Shown here: positions 6,649 through 14,597 of the stretch, piece after piece
Numbering within the stretch: the stretch's first letter is position 1
How the letters are laid out: the number at the start of each line of letters is the position of its first letter
Origin: an uncultured Lachnospiraceae bacterium
GTDB lineage: Bacteria > Bacillota > Clostridia > Lachnospirales > Lachnospiraceae
Assembly (NCBI GenBank): GCA_910586755.1
Contig: CAJUJM010000096.1
Span: 1 to 21,174, forward strand
DNA length: 21,174 nucleotides
Reading direction: 5' to 3'
Position numbers and translations under genes: made by a program
The notes under the pieces: generated by a model
The model's database searches: none
What the model was told of the DNA's origin: nothing
The model's input: the letters and a program-made list of their open reading frames with translations, nothing else

Positions 6649-8520
6649 TTACACTTCTTTATAGTCACCGTCTACAACGTCGTCACCGTAAGGCTGGCTG
6701 CCTGCGGTTCCTGCGCCCATATCCGGGCCGGGGCCTGCCTGGCCTGCACCTGCTGCCTGAGCCTGCTCATAAACCTTTGCAAACAGTTTCTGAGCGCTGG
6801 CCATTAATTTTTCCTTACCTGCCTTAATGTCGTCAACCTGAGCATCGGTCATCTGGTCAATGGGGGCCCGGTTGATGGCTTCTTTTAATGCATTTAAATC
6901 TGCCTCTACCTCAGACTTGTCATTGGCATCTAACTTGTCGCCAACTTCCTCCAGCGCTTTTTCAGTCTGGAATACCATAGAGTCTGCATCATTTCTGGCG
7001 TCAATGGCTTCCTTTTTCTTCTTATCCTGGGCCTCGTACTCAGCGGCTTCCTTTACTGCCTTCTCAATATCAGAGTCAGACATATTGGAACCGGAGGTAA
7101 TAGTGATATGCTGCTCTTTTCCGGTGCCCAAATCCTTTGCAGATACGTTTACAATACCATTGGCATCAATATCAAAGGTAACCTCAATCTGGGGAACGCC
7201 TCTTCTTGCCGGCGGAATTCCGTCCAGACGGAACTGTCCAAGGGTCTTGTTATCTCTTGCAAACTGTCTCTCACCCTGAACCACGTGGATATCTACGGCA
7301 GTCTGATTATCAGCTGCGGTGGAGAATACCTGGCTCTTCTTGGTGGGGATAGTGGTGTTTCTCTCAATTAATTTGGTTGCTACGCCGCCCATTGTCTCAA
7401 TGGAAAGAGATAGTGGGGTAACATCTAACAGAAGGATGTCGCCTGCGCCTGCGTCGCCTGCCAGCTTACCGCCCTGGATAGCTGCGCCGATTGCAACGCA
7501 CTCATCCGGATTCAGGGACTTGGAAGGCTCATGGCCGGTTAACTGTTTTACCTTCTCCTGGGCTGCCAGCATACGGGTGGAACCGCCTACTAACAGGACT
7601 TTTCCAAGCTCAGAAGCTGTGATGCCTGCATCTCTTAAGGCATTCTGTACCGGAATTGCGGTTCTTTCAATCAGGTCTCTGGTCAGCTCGTCAAATTTTG
7701 CTCTGGTTAAATTCATATCCAGATGCTTGGGGCCTTCTGCTGTTGCAGTGATGAAAGGCAGGTTAATGTTGGTGGTGGTAGCGGTGGAAAGCTCTTTCTT
7801 GGCCTTCTCTGCCGCCTCTCTTAAACGCTGAAGAGCCATCTTGTCAACAGAAAGATCTACGCCTTCTGCCTTTTTAAATTCGTCGATCATCCACTGGGTT
7901 ACCCGGTTATCAAAATCGTCGCCGCCTAAATGGGTGTCGCCGTTGGTGGAAAGAACCTCGATAACCCCATCGCCGATCTCAATAATGGAGACATCAAAAG
8001 TACCGCCGCCTAAGTCGTATACCATGATCTTCTGCTCTTTTTCATTATCCAGGCCGTAAGCAAGAGCAGCCGCCGTAGGCTCGTTGATGATACGTTTTAC
8101 GTCCAGGCCTGCAATTTTGCCTGCATCCTTGGTAGCCTGGCGCTGTGCGTCGTTAAAATACGCGGGAACCGTGATAACTGCCTCGGTTACTTTCTCGCCC
8201 AAATAGCTTTCTGCATCTGCTTTTAATTTCTGCAGAATCATTGCAGAGATCTCCTGAGGCGTATACTTTTTCTCATCAATGGTCACCTTGTAGTCGGTTC
8301 CTACGTGTCTCTTGATAGAAGAGATGGTCTTGTCAGCGTTGGTAACTGCCTGGCGCTTTGCCGGCTCGCCTACCAGCCGCTCGCCTGTCTTGGTAAATGC
8401 TACTACGGACGGAGTGGTTCTCACGCCCTCTGCGTTAGCGATAACGGTGGGCTTGCCGCCCTCCATAACTGCCACGCAGCTATTGGTTGTACCTAAGTCG
8501 ATACCGATAATCTTGCTCAT
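6649..8520 (-). CDS. dnaK: Chaperone DnaK (Hsp70)
   Basis: A 623-aa ATP-dependent chaperone. The nucleotide-binding domain (about 1-360) starts with GIDLGTTNSC (6-15) and includes VYDLGGGTFDVS and the VGGSTRM segment. The linker DVTPLSLSIET and the substrate-binding domain follow, then a helical lid. The tail is rich in Gly/Ala and ends in DDVVDGDYKEV, close to the usual acidic DnaK C-terminus. The ATG at 8520 was chosen because AGGAGG precedes it and the protein then starts at the conserved MSKIIGIDLG; an in-frame start nine codons upstream is not needed. Works with DnaJ and GrpE encoded on either side. Confidence 0.98.
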   Translation of the reverse strand: MSKIIGIDLGTTNSCVAVMEGGKPTVIANAEGVRTTPSVVAFTKTGERLVGEPAKRQAVTNADKTISSIKRHVGTDYKVTIDEKKYTPQEISAMILQKLKADAESYLGEKVTEAVITVPAYFNDAQRQATKDAGKIAGLDVKRIINEPTAAALAYGLDNEKEQKIMVYDLGGGTFDVSIIEIGDGVIEVLSTNGDTHLGGDDFDNRVTQWMIDEFKKAEGVDLSVDKMALQRLREAAEKAKKELSTATTTNINLPFITATAEGPKHLDMNLTRAKFDELTRDLIERTAIPVQNALRDAGITASELGKVLLVGGSTRMLAAQEKVKQLTGHEPSKSLNPDECVAIGAAIQGGKLAGDAGAGDILLLDVTPLSLSIETMGGVATKLIERNTTIPTKKSQVFSTAADNQTAVDIHVVQGERQFARDNKTLGQFRLDGIPPARRGVPQIEVTFDIDANGIVNVSAKDLGTGKEQHITITSGSNMSDSDIEKAVKEAAEYEAQDKKKKEAIDARNDADSMVFQTEKALEEVGDKLDANDKSEVEADLNALKEAINRAPIDQMTDAQVDDIKAGKEKLMASAQKLFAKVYEQAQAAGAGQAGPGPDMGAGTAGSQPYGDDVVDGDYKEV

Positions 8521-8555
8521 AGTTTTTTCCTCCTGAAAAATATACAAAACTCTTG

Positions 8556-9152
8556 TTAATTGGCAACCTGAACCATGCTGTGTCTTACCACGCTGTCCCG
8601 GTACATATAACCTTTTTGAAGCTCTGATGCTATTATATTTTCACCCAGATTTTCATCTTCAATGTGCATTACCGCATTGTGAAAATTGGGATCAAATTCT
8701 TTTCCTACGGCCTCAATGGGTTTCACACCCAAATCCTCCAAAGTCTTTACCAGCTGCTTATAGATTTTTTCCATTCCATCGGCGTAAGGATTATCCTTTT
8801 CTTCCTCGGTAACAGCAGCTAAGCCTCTCTCAAAATTGTCCACCACCGGAAGAATCTTCTCAATGATGTCTCTGGCTCCAATCTCATACATGGAGGTTTT
8901 TTCTTTCTCCGTCCTTTTTCTGAAATTGTCAAACTCTGCCATGGACCGTTTTAACCGATCCGTCAAATCCTCTATCTTTTCATCTTTCGGGTCTTTTTTC
9001 TTTTTAAAGAAACTTTTTTTCTCCGGAGACTGTTCTTTCCCGTTATCCTCGCTGTCACAGGTTTCCGCCTCTTCGCAGCTCTCCTGAACCTCCACGGCTT
9101 CTTCCGGAGCGCTTTCCTTCTCTAATTCTTCGTCCAGCTCTTCGTTTTTCAT
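8556..9152 (-). CDS. grpE: Nucleotide exchange factor GrpE
   Basis: A 198-aa protein that releases ADP from DnaK. The first about 65 residues are highly acidic and then lysine-rich (a disordered arm); residues about 70-120 are the long dimer helix (MAEFDNFRKRTEKEK, then IIEKILPVVDNFERGL); the C-terminal beta domain contains GKEFDPNFHNAVMHIED and ends with YRDSVVRHSMVQVAN. The start is not certain. The ATG at 9152 has GCGGTGA at good spacing. GTG at 9179 would overlap the hrcA stop by 4 nt (GTGA), and GTG at 9167 has AAGGTGAT upstream. All keep the same core. Confidence 0.95.
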   Translation of the reverse strand: MKNEELDEELEKESAPEEAVEVQESCEEAETCDSEDNGKEQSPEKKSFFKKKKDPKDEKIEDLTDRLKRSMAEFDNFRKRTEKEKTSMYEIGARDIIEKILPVVDNFERGLAAVTEEEKDNPYADGMEKIYKQLVKTLEDLGVKPIEAVGKEFDPNFHNAVMHIEDENLGENIIASELQKGYMYRDSVVRHSMVQVAN

Positions 9153-9175
9153 CTCTTCACCGCTCACGTTTTCAA

Positions 9176-10219
9176 TCACCTTTCTTCGTTTTTAAAAGTC
9201 TGGTCTAACTGAGTCATCAGGTTTCGCAATGTCGTTAAAACCTTTTCATAATCCATTCTCTTGGGGCCGATAATACCAATCGTTCCCCGCAATCCTTCGC
9301 CAAGCTCATAATTGGCCGTTACCACACTGCAGTCCTTCATGCTCTGTACCGGCATTTCATCCCCGATATAAACCTGAATCCCCGACTCAGTGGTCTGCTC
9401 GCTGGAGTTTACATCATCAATCAACTCCTGAAGAGCTTCCTTATGCTCAAAAGCGCTTAAAAGCTTGCTGGCCTTTTCTCCGTCGCTTAGCTCCGGATAT
9501 TTAAAAATGTTGGTGGCTCCGCTGGTGTAAATCTGCAAATCTTCATCCTGGGCCCGGATGGCCTCCGCTACCTCCCCCAGCACCAGCTCCACTACCTGAC
9601 TCCTGGAACCGGCCTCATCCTTTAACTTGCTGATGACTCCCAGATTGATTTCCTCGATGGTAAGGCCATTTAAGCTGCTGTTTAACAAAATGTTTAAGTT
9701 CAAAACCTCTTCATCGGTAATGGCATCCTGGATGGAAATCATATTGTTCTTAATAATATTTCCCTCTACCACAACTACTACCAGAAGTTTTTTCTCATCC
9801 ACCTTGGAAAGCTGGATAAATTTCAACTTATTCTGGTGATACCGGGGGCCGCTGATCATGGCGGCGTAATTGGTATTGAGAGCCAGTACCTTGGCCATGT
9901 TCTTTAATACCAGCTCCAGACGGTCAACCCGCTGAATCATCAGCTCCTTAACCTCTGTCACCTCCGCCTCCTTCTCCTGAAGGATCTGATCTACATAGAA
10001 CCGGTAACCTCTGTCAGACGGAATCCGGCCTGCCGAAGTATGAGGCTGTATAATATACCCCATCTCCTCCAAATCCGACATCTCGTTGCGGATCGTTGCA
10101 GAACTGAGCCTTAAATCGGAATATTTTGAAATCGTTCTGGAGCCTACCGGTTCGCCGGTTTCCAGATAGGTTTTAATAATGGCTTTTAAAATGGTAACCT
10201 TCCGGCTGTCCAGCTCCAT
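9176..10219 (-). CDS. hrcA: Heat-inducible transcription repressor HrcA
   Basis: A 347-aa repressor that binds CIRCE and is kept active by GroEL in known systems. The N-terminal winged helix (about 1-80) has ELDSRKVTILKAIIKTYLET, SSATIRNEMSDLEEMGYI and the family signature HTSAGRIPSDRGYRFYVD. A GAF-like dimer domain follows, ending with GTIGIIGPKRMDYEKV. I chose ATG 10219 because homologues begin MELD.RK and AAAGGA lies upstream; ATG 10228, three codons earlier, has GAGG at short spacing and is a fair alternative. It is the first gene of the operon and its own promoter carries CIRCE. Confidence 0.97.
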   Translation of the reverse strand: MELDSRKVTILKAIIKTYLETGEPVGSRTISKYSDLRLSSATIRNEMSDLEEMGYIIQPHTSAGRIPSDRGYRFYVDQILQEKEAEVTEVKELMIQRVDRLELVLKNMAKVLALNTNYAAMISGPRYHQNKLKFIQLSKVDEKKLLVVVVVEGNIIKNNMISIQDAITDEEVLNLNILLNSSLNGLTIEEINLGVISKLKDEAGSRSQVVELVLGEVAEAIRAQDEDLQIYTSGATNIFKYPELSDGEKASKLLSAFEHKEALQELIDDVNSSEQTTESGIQVYIGDEMPVQSMKDCSVVTANYELGEGLRGTIGIIGPKRMDYEKVLTTLRNLMTQLDQTFKNEER

Positions 10220-10254
10220 ACCCTTCATCCTTTCCTCAACTCAGCTTTAGCTTG

Positions 10255-10281
10255 TTAGCACTCATTTGCTTAGAGTGCTAA
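10255..10281. promoter_or_regulatory. CIRCE operator
   Basis: TTAGCACTC-N9-GAGTGCTAA, a perfect match to the CIRCE consensus, located between the hrcA promoter and the hrcA start. HrcA bound here represses the heat-shock operon until heat or misfolded protein titrates GroEL. Confidence 0.97.
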
Positions 10282-10295
10282 TACTTACATTTCAT

Positions 10296-10324
10296 AATAT
10301 ATTCCTTTCCCTATGATTTGTCAA
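10296..10324 (-). promoter_or_regulatory. Sigma-A promoter of the hrcA operon
   Basis: On the minus strand: -35 TTGACA (10324-10319), 17-nt spacer, -10 TATATT (10301-10296). CIRCE begins 15 nt downstream, so it covers the transcribed leader as in other Firmicutes. Confidence 0.8.
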
Positions 10325-10361
10325 CAGATTATTTCAAAAAAATCTATAAATTTTATGTTTC

Positions 10362-10389
10362 TTGACTTTTAATAGTTTTGTAATATAAT
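10362..10389 (+). promoter_or_regulatory. Sigma-A promoter of the first 3D-domain gene
   Basis: -35 TTGACT (10362-10367), 16-nt spacer, -10 TATAAT (10384-10389). It fires away from the hrcA promoter, and the CIRCE element lies about 80 nt behind it, so heat control of this gene is unlikely. Confidence 0.65.
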
Positions 10390-10434
10390 AGTAATTATAA
10401 CCCCATTAAACTATTAATTTTGTGAGGTAATATT

Positions 10435-11259
10435 ATGAAAAAACAATTACGACATCTTTTCGCAGTATGCGCGGCAACAGCGGCCTTGTCTATGGCCGGC
10501 TCACTTACTTCTATGGCGGCAACCCGGGGGGAGCTAAGCTCCGTCACTTCCGATACCATAAGCGGATGGGCCTGGGAGGTAGGCCAGTATGACTCTTCTC
10601 TCACTGTGGAAATCCGGATCTATGAAGATATTGACAGAGACAGCGTTCCGGTAAAAACAGTAACTACCCAGGCAAATCAGTTCAGCCAGGCAGTCAGTGA
10701 TTCTATCGGCGACGGATGGCATGCTTTTTCCGTTCCTGTAAACTGGGCGGAACTGGGCGGCAATGAATATTTTGTATCGGTTTATTCCGTAATGGGACAA
10801 ACCCGGCATCAGCTGGGCAGCACCTTCTCTTATAAAACCGGAACTGAAACGGGTTCCCGGATTATAACCGGCCCCGGCGATATGTTTGGTTTAGATCTGG
10901 ATGAGTCGGAGGCAGGGTCTTCCTCTAAAAATGAAAATTCTTTGAAAGAGGGTTACATAGAGCTTACCGGCAAGGAAACCTACCTGGGAGCCTTTACTGT
11001 TACCGGCTACTGCAATTGCAGTCTGTGTTCCGGCGGTCACAATATGACCTTTTCCGGTACAGTTCCCAAATCCAATCACACCTTATCCGCAGATTTGACA
11101 GTTCTTCCTCTGGGAAGCAAGGTTTGGATAGACGGGGTTATCTATACGGTAGAGGATAAGGGAAGCGGTGTAAACGGGCAGACAGTGGATATATTCTATG
11201 ATACCCATGAAGAAGCCCTGGAACACGGCACTATTACGGCGGATGTTTACTTACTCTAG
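10435..11259 (+). CDS. Secreted 3D-domain protein with N-terminal GWAW domain
   Basis: A 274-aa precursor. Residues 1-29 are a signal peptide (KKQLRH, hydrophobic core, likely cut after SMA). Residues about 31-135 form a beta-rich domain with ISGWAWE (42-48). A Ser/Glu/Asn-rich linker follows (about 137-180). Residues about 184-274 are a 3D domain, named for three Asp residues: Asp220, Asp241 (VEDKG) and Asp252 (VDIFYDTH). A CxCxxC motif (C193, C195, C198) opens the domain. 3D domains have the double-psi barrel fold of MltA-type lytic transglycosylases and of YuiC/YocH, so a peptidoglycan-cleaving role is probable but unproven. GAGGT precedes the ATG. It is a tandem paralogue of the next gene, but ADLTVLPLG replaces the usual VDPxVIPxG. 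Confidence 0.82.
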   Translation: MKKQLRHLFAVCAATAALSMAGSLTSMAATRGELSSVTSDTISGWAWEVGQYDSSLTVEIRIYEDIDRDSVPVKTVTTQANQFSQAVSDSIGDGWHAFSVPVNWAELGGNEYFVSVYSVMGQTRHQLGSTFSYKTGTETGSRIITGPGDMFGLDLDESEAGSSSKNENSLKEGYIELTGKETYLGAFTVTGYCNCSLCSGGHNMTFSGTVPKSNHTLSADLTVLPLGSKVWIDGVIYTVEDKGSGVNGQTVDIFYDTHEEALEHGTITADVYLL

Positions 11260-11283
11260 TCAAATACCCTCGCGGGAATAAAG

Positions 11284-11340
11284 AAAGAGAGCAAAATAAA
11301 GTCTCAGCAAGACAGATTTTATTTTGCTCTCTTTTTTTTC
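11284..11340 (+). terminator. Strong intrinsic terminator of the first 3D-domain gene
   Basis: A perfect stem GAGAGCAAAATAAA (11287-11300) with TTTATTTTGCTCTC (11318-11331), extended by A/T pairs, is followed by eight T residues. It separates the two paralogues, so they are transcribed independently. Confidence 0.9.
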
Positions 11341-11423
11341 TTTTCATCAGCTCTCTGAATTTCCAAATTCCCCCTTAGGAACAAAAAATTGCACAAAATA
11401 GCGGACCAAACTCATTTATTACA

Positions 11424-11461
11424 TAATAGTTACATATATTTAATTATATGTTACTTATTAT
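11424..11461. promoter_or_regulatory. Long AT-rich imperfect palindrome upstream of the second 3D-domain gene
   Basis: Left arm ATAATAGTTACATATA (11424-11439) and right arm TATATGTTACTTATTAT (11445-11461) match with one mismatch and one extra base around a short AT centre. It lies 60-95 nt before the start codon, where an operator or promoter element would be. I could not place a convincing -35/-10 pair here. AT bias raises the chance of coincidence. Confidence 0.35.
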
Positions 11462-11519
11462 TTCTATTTTATTTCTTCTTCATTAATTGAAAATGAATAT
11501 AGAAAAGGAGGATATGATT

Positions 11520-12227
11520 TTGAGTTTATTGGTCAATGCAAAACACATGTTTCTGGGAGCGCTTTTCACTGCCTTTCTTTCTGCTGCCTCTGTTTTTCCG
11601 GCAGCTGCCTCCGGCTTTACCGGTGCACTGGATACGGTAAGCGACAATCAGATTTCCGGTTGGGCCTGGAATGAAGACACTGCCGGAGATTCCCCTGAAA
11701 TTACGGTTACCGTATCCAGCGCTGCCGGGGAAACCGTTCAGCAGCTTACCGGTCTGGCTGATATCCACCGCTGTGATCTGGCTGTGGCAGGCAAAGGTTC
11801 CGGGGAATGCGGCTTTTGTGTAACTCCGGACTGGTCTGTTCTGGATGACGGAGTTTACACCGTCCGGGCCTATGCCGGAGAAAGTGAACTCCCCGGAACC
11901 CGCCAATACGTGAAAGGACAGGCTATTCCCGGCAATCCCCGCTCTCTGGGCGTTTTTAAGCTTACCGCCTACTGCCCATGCTCTTCCTGTTCAGAAGGGT
12001 GGGGGCGCAATACCTCCACCGGGGCCACTGCCACTGCCAATCATACCATTGCAGTAGACCCAAAAGTAATCCCTTATGGCAGCAAAATTCTGATTAACGG
12101 AATCGTCTACACGGCGGAGGACAAAGGGGGCGGCGTCCGCGGAAACCATATCGACATTTTCTATAATACCCATCAGGAAGCCCGGGCGCTGGGCGTCCGG
12201 TATCAGGAGGTGTTCCTGGTAGACTAA
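11520..12227 (+). CDS. Second secreted 3D-domain protein with N-terminal GWAW domain
   Basis: A 235-aa precursor if read from TTG at 11520, which has AGGAGG 8 nt upstream; ATG at 11514 is only 2 nt from that site and ATG at 11493 has none. Residues 1-30 are a signal peptide ending PAAA. Residues about 32-132 form a beta domain with GALDTVSDNQISGWAW (35-50) and a later RCDLAVAGKGSGECGF, a pattern seen in many secreted bacterial proteins. Residues about 143-235 are a canonical 3D domain: CxCxxC (C152, C154, C157), Asp180 in VDPKVIPYGS, Asp201 in AEDKGGG and Asp212 in IDIFYNTH. It is probably a peptidoglycan-active enzyme or wall-remodelling factor. The order and motifs match the preceding gene, so the pair arose by duplication and has diverged strongly. 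Confidence 0.83.
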   Translation: MSLLVNAKHMFLGALFTAFLSAASVFPAAASGFTGALDTVSDNQISGWAWNEDTAGDSPEITVTVSSAAGETVQQLTGLADIHRCDLAVAGKGSGECGFCVTPDWSVLDDGVYTVRAYAGESELPGTRQYVKGQAIPGNPRSLGVFKLTAYCPCSSCSEGWGRNTSTGATATANHTIAVDPKVIPYGSKILINGIVYTAEDKGGGVRGNHIDIFYNTHQEARALGVRYQEVFLVD

Positions 12228-12244
12228 CGCGCCTTTGTCTGGTA

Positions 12245-12281
12245 ACCGGACGGCCCCGACCCAGAAGGCCATCCGGTTTTG
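12245..12281. terminator. Hairpin shared by the convergent 3D-domain and MutS2-like genes
   Basis: ACCGGACGGCC (12245-12255) faces GGCCATCCGGT (12267-12277), followed on the plus strand by TTTTGTG. One position is a C-A mismatch on the plus RNA but a G-U pair on the minus RNA, so it folds best in the minus transcript, where it begins a few nucleotides after the stop codon but lacks a T run. Confidence 0.55.
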
Positions 12282-12284
12282 TGT

Positions 12285-14186
12285 CTACTTATCAGCCGGG
12301 ATTGTCAGTCCCGGTTGATATTTTTTGCTCATTTTATGGCGGGCCTTCCGGTTTTCTACTGTATCAAATATGATGGAAAAGTCGTAATCCTCAGGATAAA
12401 GCTCTTCTGCCTTTACATGAAGGCGCAGGCGCTTCTGGTTGATCTCTTCTTTTCCCCATGGAAGCTGGACTACTGCTATCCCTTTCTCATTGTCCGGAGT
12501 ACATATGATTCCAATTTTCCCTTCCGGCAATATTTTCACGCTGTCTCCTCGCCTGAATTTGGAGGTAAAGGGCCTGCCGCTTTTGGTGGAACGGGGCTTT
12601 TGAATCCAGGGGCCTGAATTTCCCGGCTGTTTTCCATCAAGCTCAAGCGGCGGCAGCGGCACACCACTCTGATAGGCAGCTTTTTCGGCATAATCCAGCA
12701 TATCTTCCGGCATTCCCAGTTTTTTGGCAATGTAGAGAGCGCAGCTTTCCCCGGCTACCCCCATTTCCAACCGGTACAGCGGCTTTAGAGATTCCCGGTC
12801 AAAGGCCATGCAGGCGTTTATAACGCCTTCTGCATCTTTGGCATAGGTCTTGATCTCCGGGTAATGGGTGGTAACCAGAAACAGGCATCCTCGCTGGCGC
12901 AGCCGCTCTAAAATAGCCATGGCAATTCCCATCCCCTCTGCCGGATCCGTTCCGGATCCCAGTTCGTCCATAATCACCAGGCTTTCTTTATTGACTTTCT
13001 TCAAAATCTCAATGGCATTGGTTAAATGAGCAGAAAAGGTGGATAAATTCTCAAGAATACTCTGGCCATCGCCAATATCGCAAAGCACCTGGCTGTTCAT
13101 GGCAAGGTTTGCTCTCTTGCAGGGCACATGAAGACCGCTCTGAGCCATAAGCGACAAAAGTCCTGCGGTCTTAATGGATACGGTTTTTCCTCCTGTGTTA
13201 GGACCGGTAATAATGACGCCTCTTAAATCTCCCCCCATTCTTAAATCCAGGGGAACACATTCTTCCTTTTTAATAAACGGATGACGGCCCTGCTCTATTT
13301 CAATGCGCCGCTCTGTATTGATGTCCGGTTCCACCCCTTCCATGGCCTGGCTTAATTTGCCTTTGGCAAATAAAAAATCCAGTTTTTCTACTGTGGCAAT
13401 ATTTTTAAAAAACGCATCCTCATGTTCAGCCGCCAGGGCAGACAGCTCATACCGGACACGGCGCTCCTCGTTTTCCTCCTCAAATTGAAGGGAAGCCAGC
13501 TTTTCCGTCAGTTCTCCTACTGCTTCCGGTTCTATAAACAGGGTGGAACCCGTGGCGGACTGAGTGACTACCGTGCCGGAAAGTCTGCTCCGGTGTTCCT
13601 TCTTTACAGGGATGCAGAAGCGGCCATTTTTGATGGTGACATAGGCTTCCGCTGTCCAGGCTTTGTGGGTCCGCAAGACAGACTCTGCTTTTTTGCGGAT
13701 CTGGTCATCTACATTTTGAATTTCTCGCCGGAGAGACTCCAGATACCGGCTGGCTTTGTCGTCTACCCGGCCATTTCGGATGGCGTCCCCTATCTGTGCT
13801 CTAAGCTCTGGCAGCTCTTCCAGGTTTTCGTCGTAGTAAGCCAGCCCTGTCTCCAGGTATTTGGTTTTGCCAAGATATGTTTTTAAACGCCAAATCCCAG
13901 CCAGCATCTGCTCCAGCTGTTCCAGTTCTCCGGCAGAAAGGCACTGGCCCTGAACTGCTGCCCGGATGCTTTCCCGGATGCCGAAAAGGCTCATAAGCGG
14001 CGGCTGTCCGGCCTTATCTAAAAGAATTCTGGCCTCTGTAGTCTCTCTCTGGCGGTGAGAAACCTCAGTCTGGGAAAGACTGGGCGTCAATTGAATGCAC
14101 AGCTCTTTGGCTGCATCGGTCATCGCGTATTCCTGTAACATTTTTCGTATTTTGTCAAATTCTAATATTTCAAAATTTCTATCCAT
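12285..14186 (-). CDS. MutS2-like ATPase lacking the Smr nuclease domain
   Basis: A 633-aa protein of the MutS superfamily, closest in pattern to MutS2. Residues 1-280 are the helical core and clamp; the ATPase domain has Walker A GPNTGGKT (328-335), the FSAHLTN segment (384-390), Walker B VIMDELGSGTDP (404-415) and the His switch TTHYPE (439-444). A small basic beta segment (KFRRGDSVKILPEGKIGII, about 543-561) resembles the MutS2 KOW-like part. Canonical MutS2 is about 780-790 aa and ends in a Smr nuclease with an LDLRG motif; here the chain stops at about 633 with no such motif. It may act in recombination control or, like Bacillus MutS2, on collided ribosomes, but without Smr cleavage. AGGAGG precedes the ATG. 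A long leader with a terminator lies upstream. Confidence 0.85.
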   Translation of the reverse strand: MDRNFEILEFDKIRKMLQEYAMTDAAKELCIQLTPSLSQTEVSHRQRETTEARILLDKAGQPPLMSLFGIRESIRAAVQGQCLSAGELEQLEQMLAGIWRLKTYLGKTKYLETGLAYYDENLEELPELRAQIGDAIRNGRVDDKASRYLESLRREIQNVDDQIRKKAESVLRTHKAWTAEAYVTIKNGRFCIPVKKEHRSRLSGTVVTQSATGSTLFIEPEAVGELTEKLASLQFEEENEERRVRYELSALAAEHEDAFFKNIATVEKLDFLFAKGKLSQAMEGVEPDINTERRIEIEQGRHPFIKKEECVPLDLRMGGDLRGVIITGPNTGGKTVSIKTAGLLSLMAQSGLHVPCKRANLAMNSQVLCDIGDGQSILENLSTFSAHLTNAIEILKKVNKESLVIMDELGSGTDPAEGMGIAMAILERLRQRGCLFLVTTHYPEIKTYAKDAEGVINACMAFDRESLKPLYRLEMGVAGESCALYIAKKLGMPEDMLDYAEKAAYQSGVPLPPLELDGKQPGNSGPWIQKPRSTKSGRPFTSKFRRGDSVKILPEGKIGIICTPDNEKGIAVVQLPWGKEEINQKRLRLHVKAEELYPEDYDFSIIFDTVENRKARHKMSKKYQPGLTIPADK

Positions 14187-14280
14187 GATTCCTCCTGGGA
14201 GGTGTACCGCCGGGCTAGGTTCTAAATGCCGGTATTTACCATAGAATTTCGCCCCAGGGCGCTGCGTTTCCTATGATAAC

Positions 14281-14533
14281 AGAAAACGCCTGTAAGACCC
14301 ACACAGTCTCACAGGCGCAAACAAATCCCCTTACGGGAACAAACTCCTGATTATGGCGTGCCGCATCTTTCCAGCCGACAGGTACACAAATAAAACATCT
14401 CCTATTGTTGAGATGAAATCAAATGAGTTCTGTCTGCAAGCATATTATTTTCTATGCTCTCTGAAAAGATACAATTAACAAAAAGACACTTCCTTTACAC
14501 TTATATTTTCACTATGACTCGGAATCACAGCCT
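14281..14533 (-). ncRNA. Candidate structured leader RNA with terminal terminator upstream of the MutS2-like gene
   Basis: The gap 14187-14684 holds no credible gene. A strong promoter (14569-14540) would start an RNA near 14533. Along it are a hairpin GCATA/TATGC (14457-14440), a 10-bp helix closing a domain (14429-14418 with 14351-14342), inside it a CATCTC/GAGATG hairpin (14415-14396), a CCC-GTAA-GGG hairpin near 14337-14327, and a final 12-bp stem (14317-14306 with 14298-14287) followed by TTTT. The final stem contains a G-U pair only in the minus-strand RNA, supporting this direction. Stopping there gives about 250 nt; reading through reaches the MutS2-like gene 95 nt further on. I could not match it to 6S, SRP, tmRNA, RNase P, T-box or a riboswitch class I know. 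Confidence 0.5.
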
Positions 14534-14539
14534 TGAGTT

Positions 14540-14569
14540 ACTATATCACAGGGGATAGATTTTTGTCAA
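14540..14569 (-). promoter_or_regulatory. Promoter of the leader RNA and MutS2-like gene
   Basis: On the minus strand: -35 TTGACA (14569-14564), 18-nt spacer, -10 TATAGT (14545-14540) with an extended -10 TG. It lies 355 nt upstream of the MutS2-like start. Confidence 0.65.
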
Positions 14570-14597
14570 CCAGAAGCGTTGGATGTCCATCTAATGT

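Noticed and set aside
12536..12730. Possible Smr remnant in another frame at the MutS2-like 3' end
   Set aside because: The 64-aa frame shows no LDLRG or other Smr motif, and the main frame has a coherent C-terminus.
14331..14366. Eleven-residue leader peptide MRHAIIRSLFP just before the terminator at 14287-14317
   Set aside because: No ribosome site at usable spacing, and no run of one regulatory amino acid; codons this short arise by chance.
14187..14533. T-box, SRP RNA, tmRNA, RNase P RNA or 6S RNA
   Set aside because: The hallmark sequences of the first four (for example GGTGGNACCGCG or GGAAGGAAGCAGCC) are not present, and the fold does not resemble the long bulged rod of 6S. The GGCGGTACACC near 14200 resembles a T-box only superficially.
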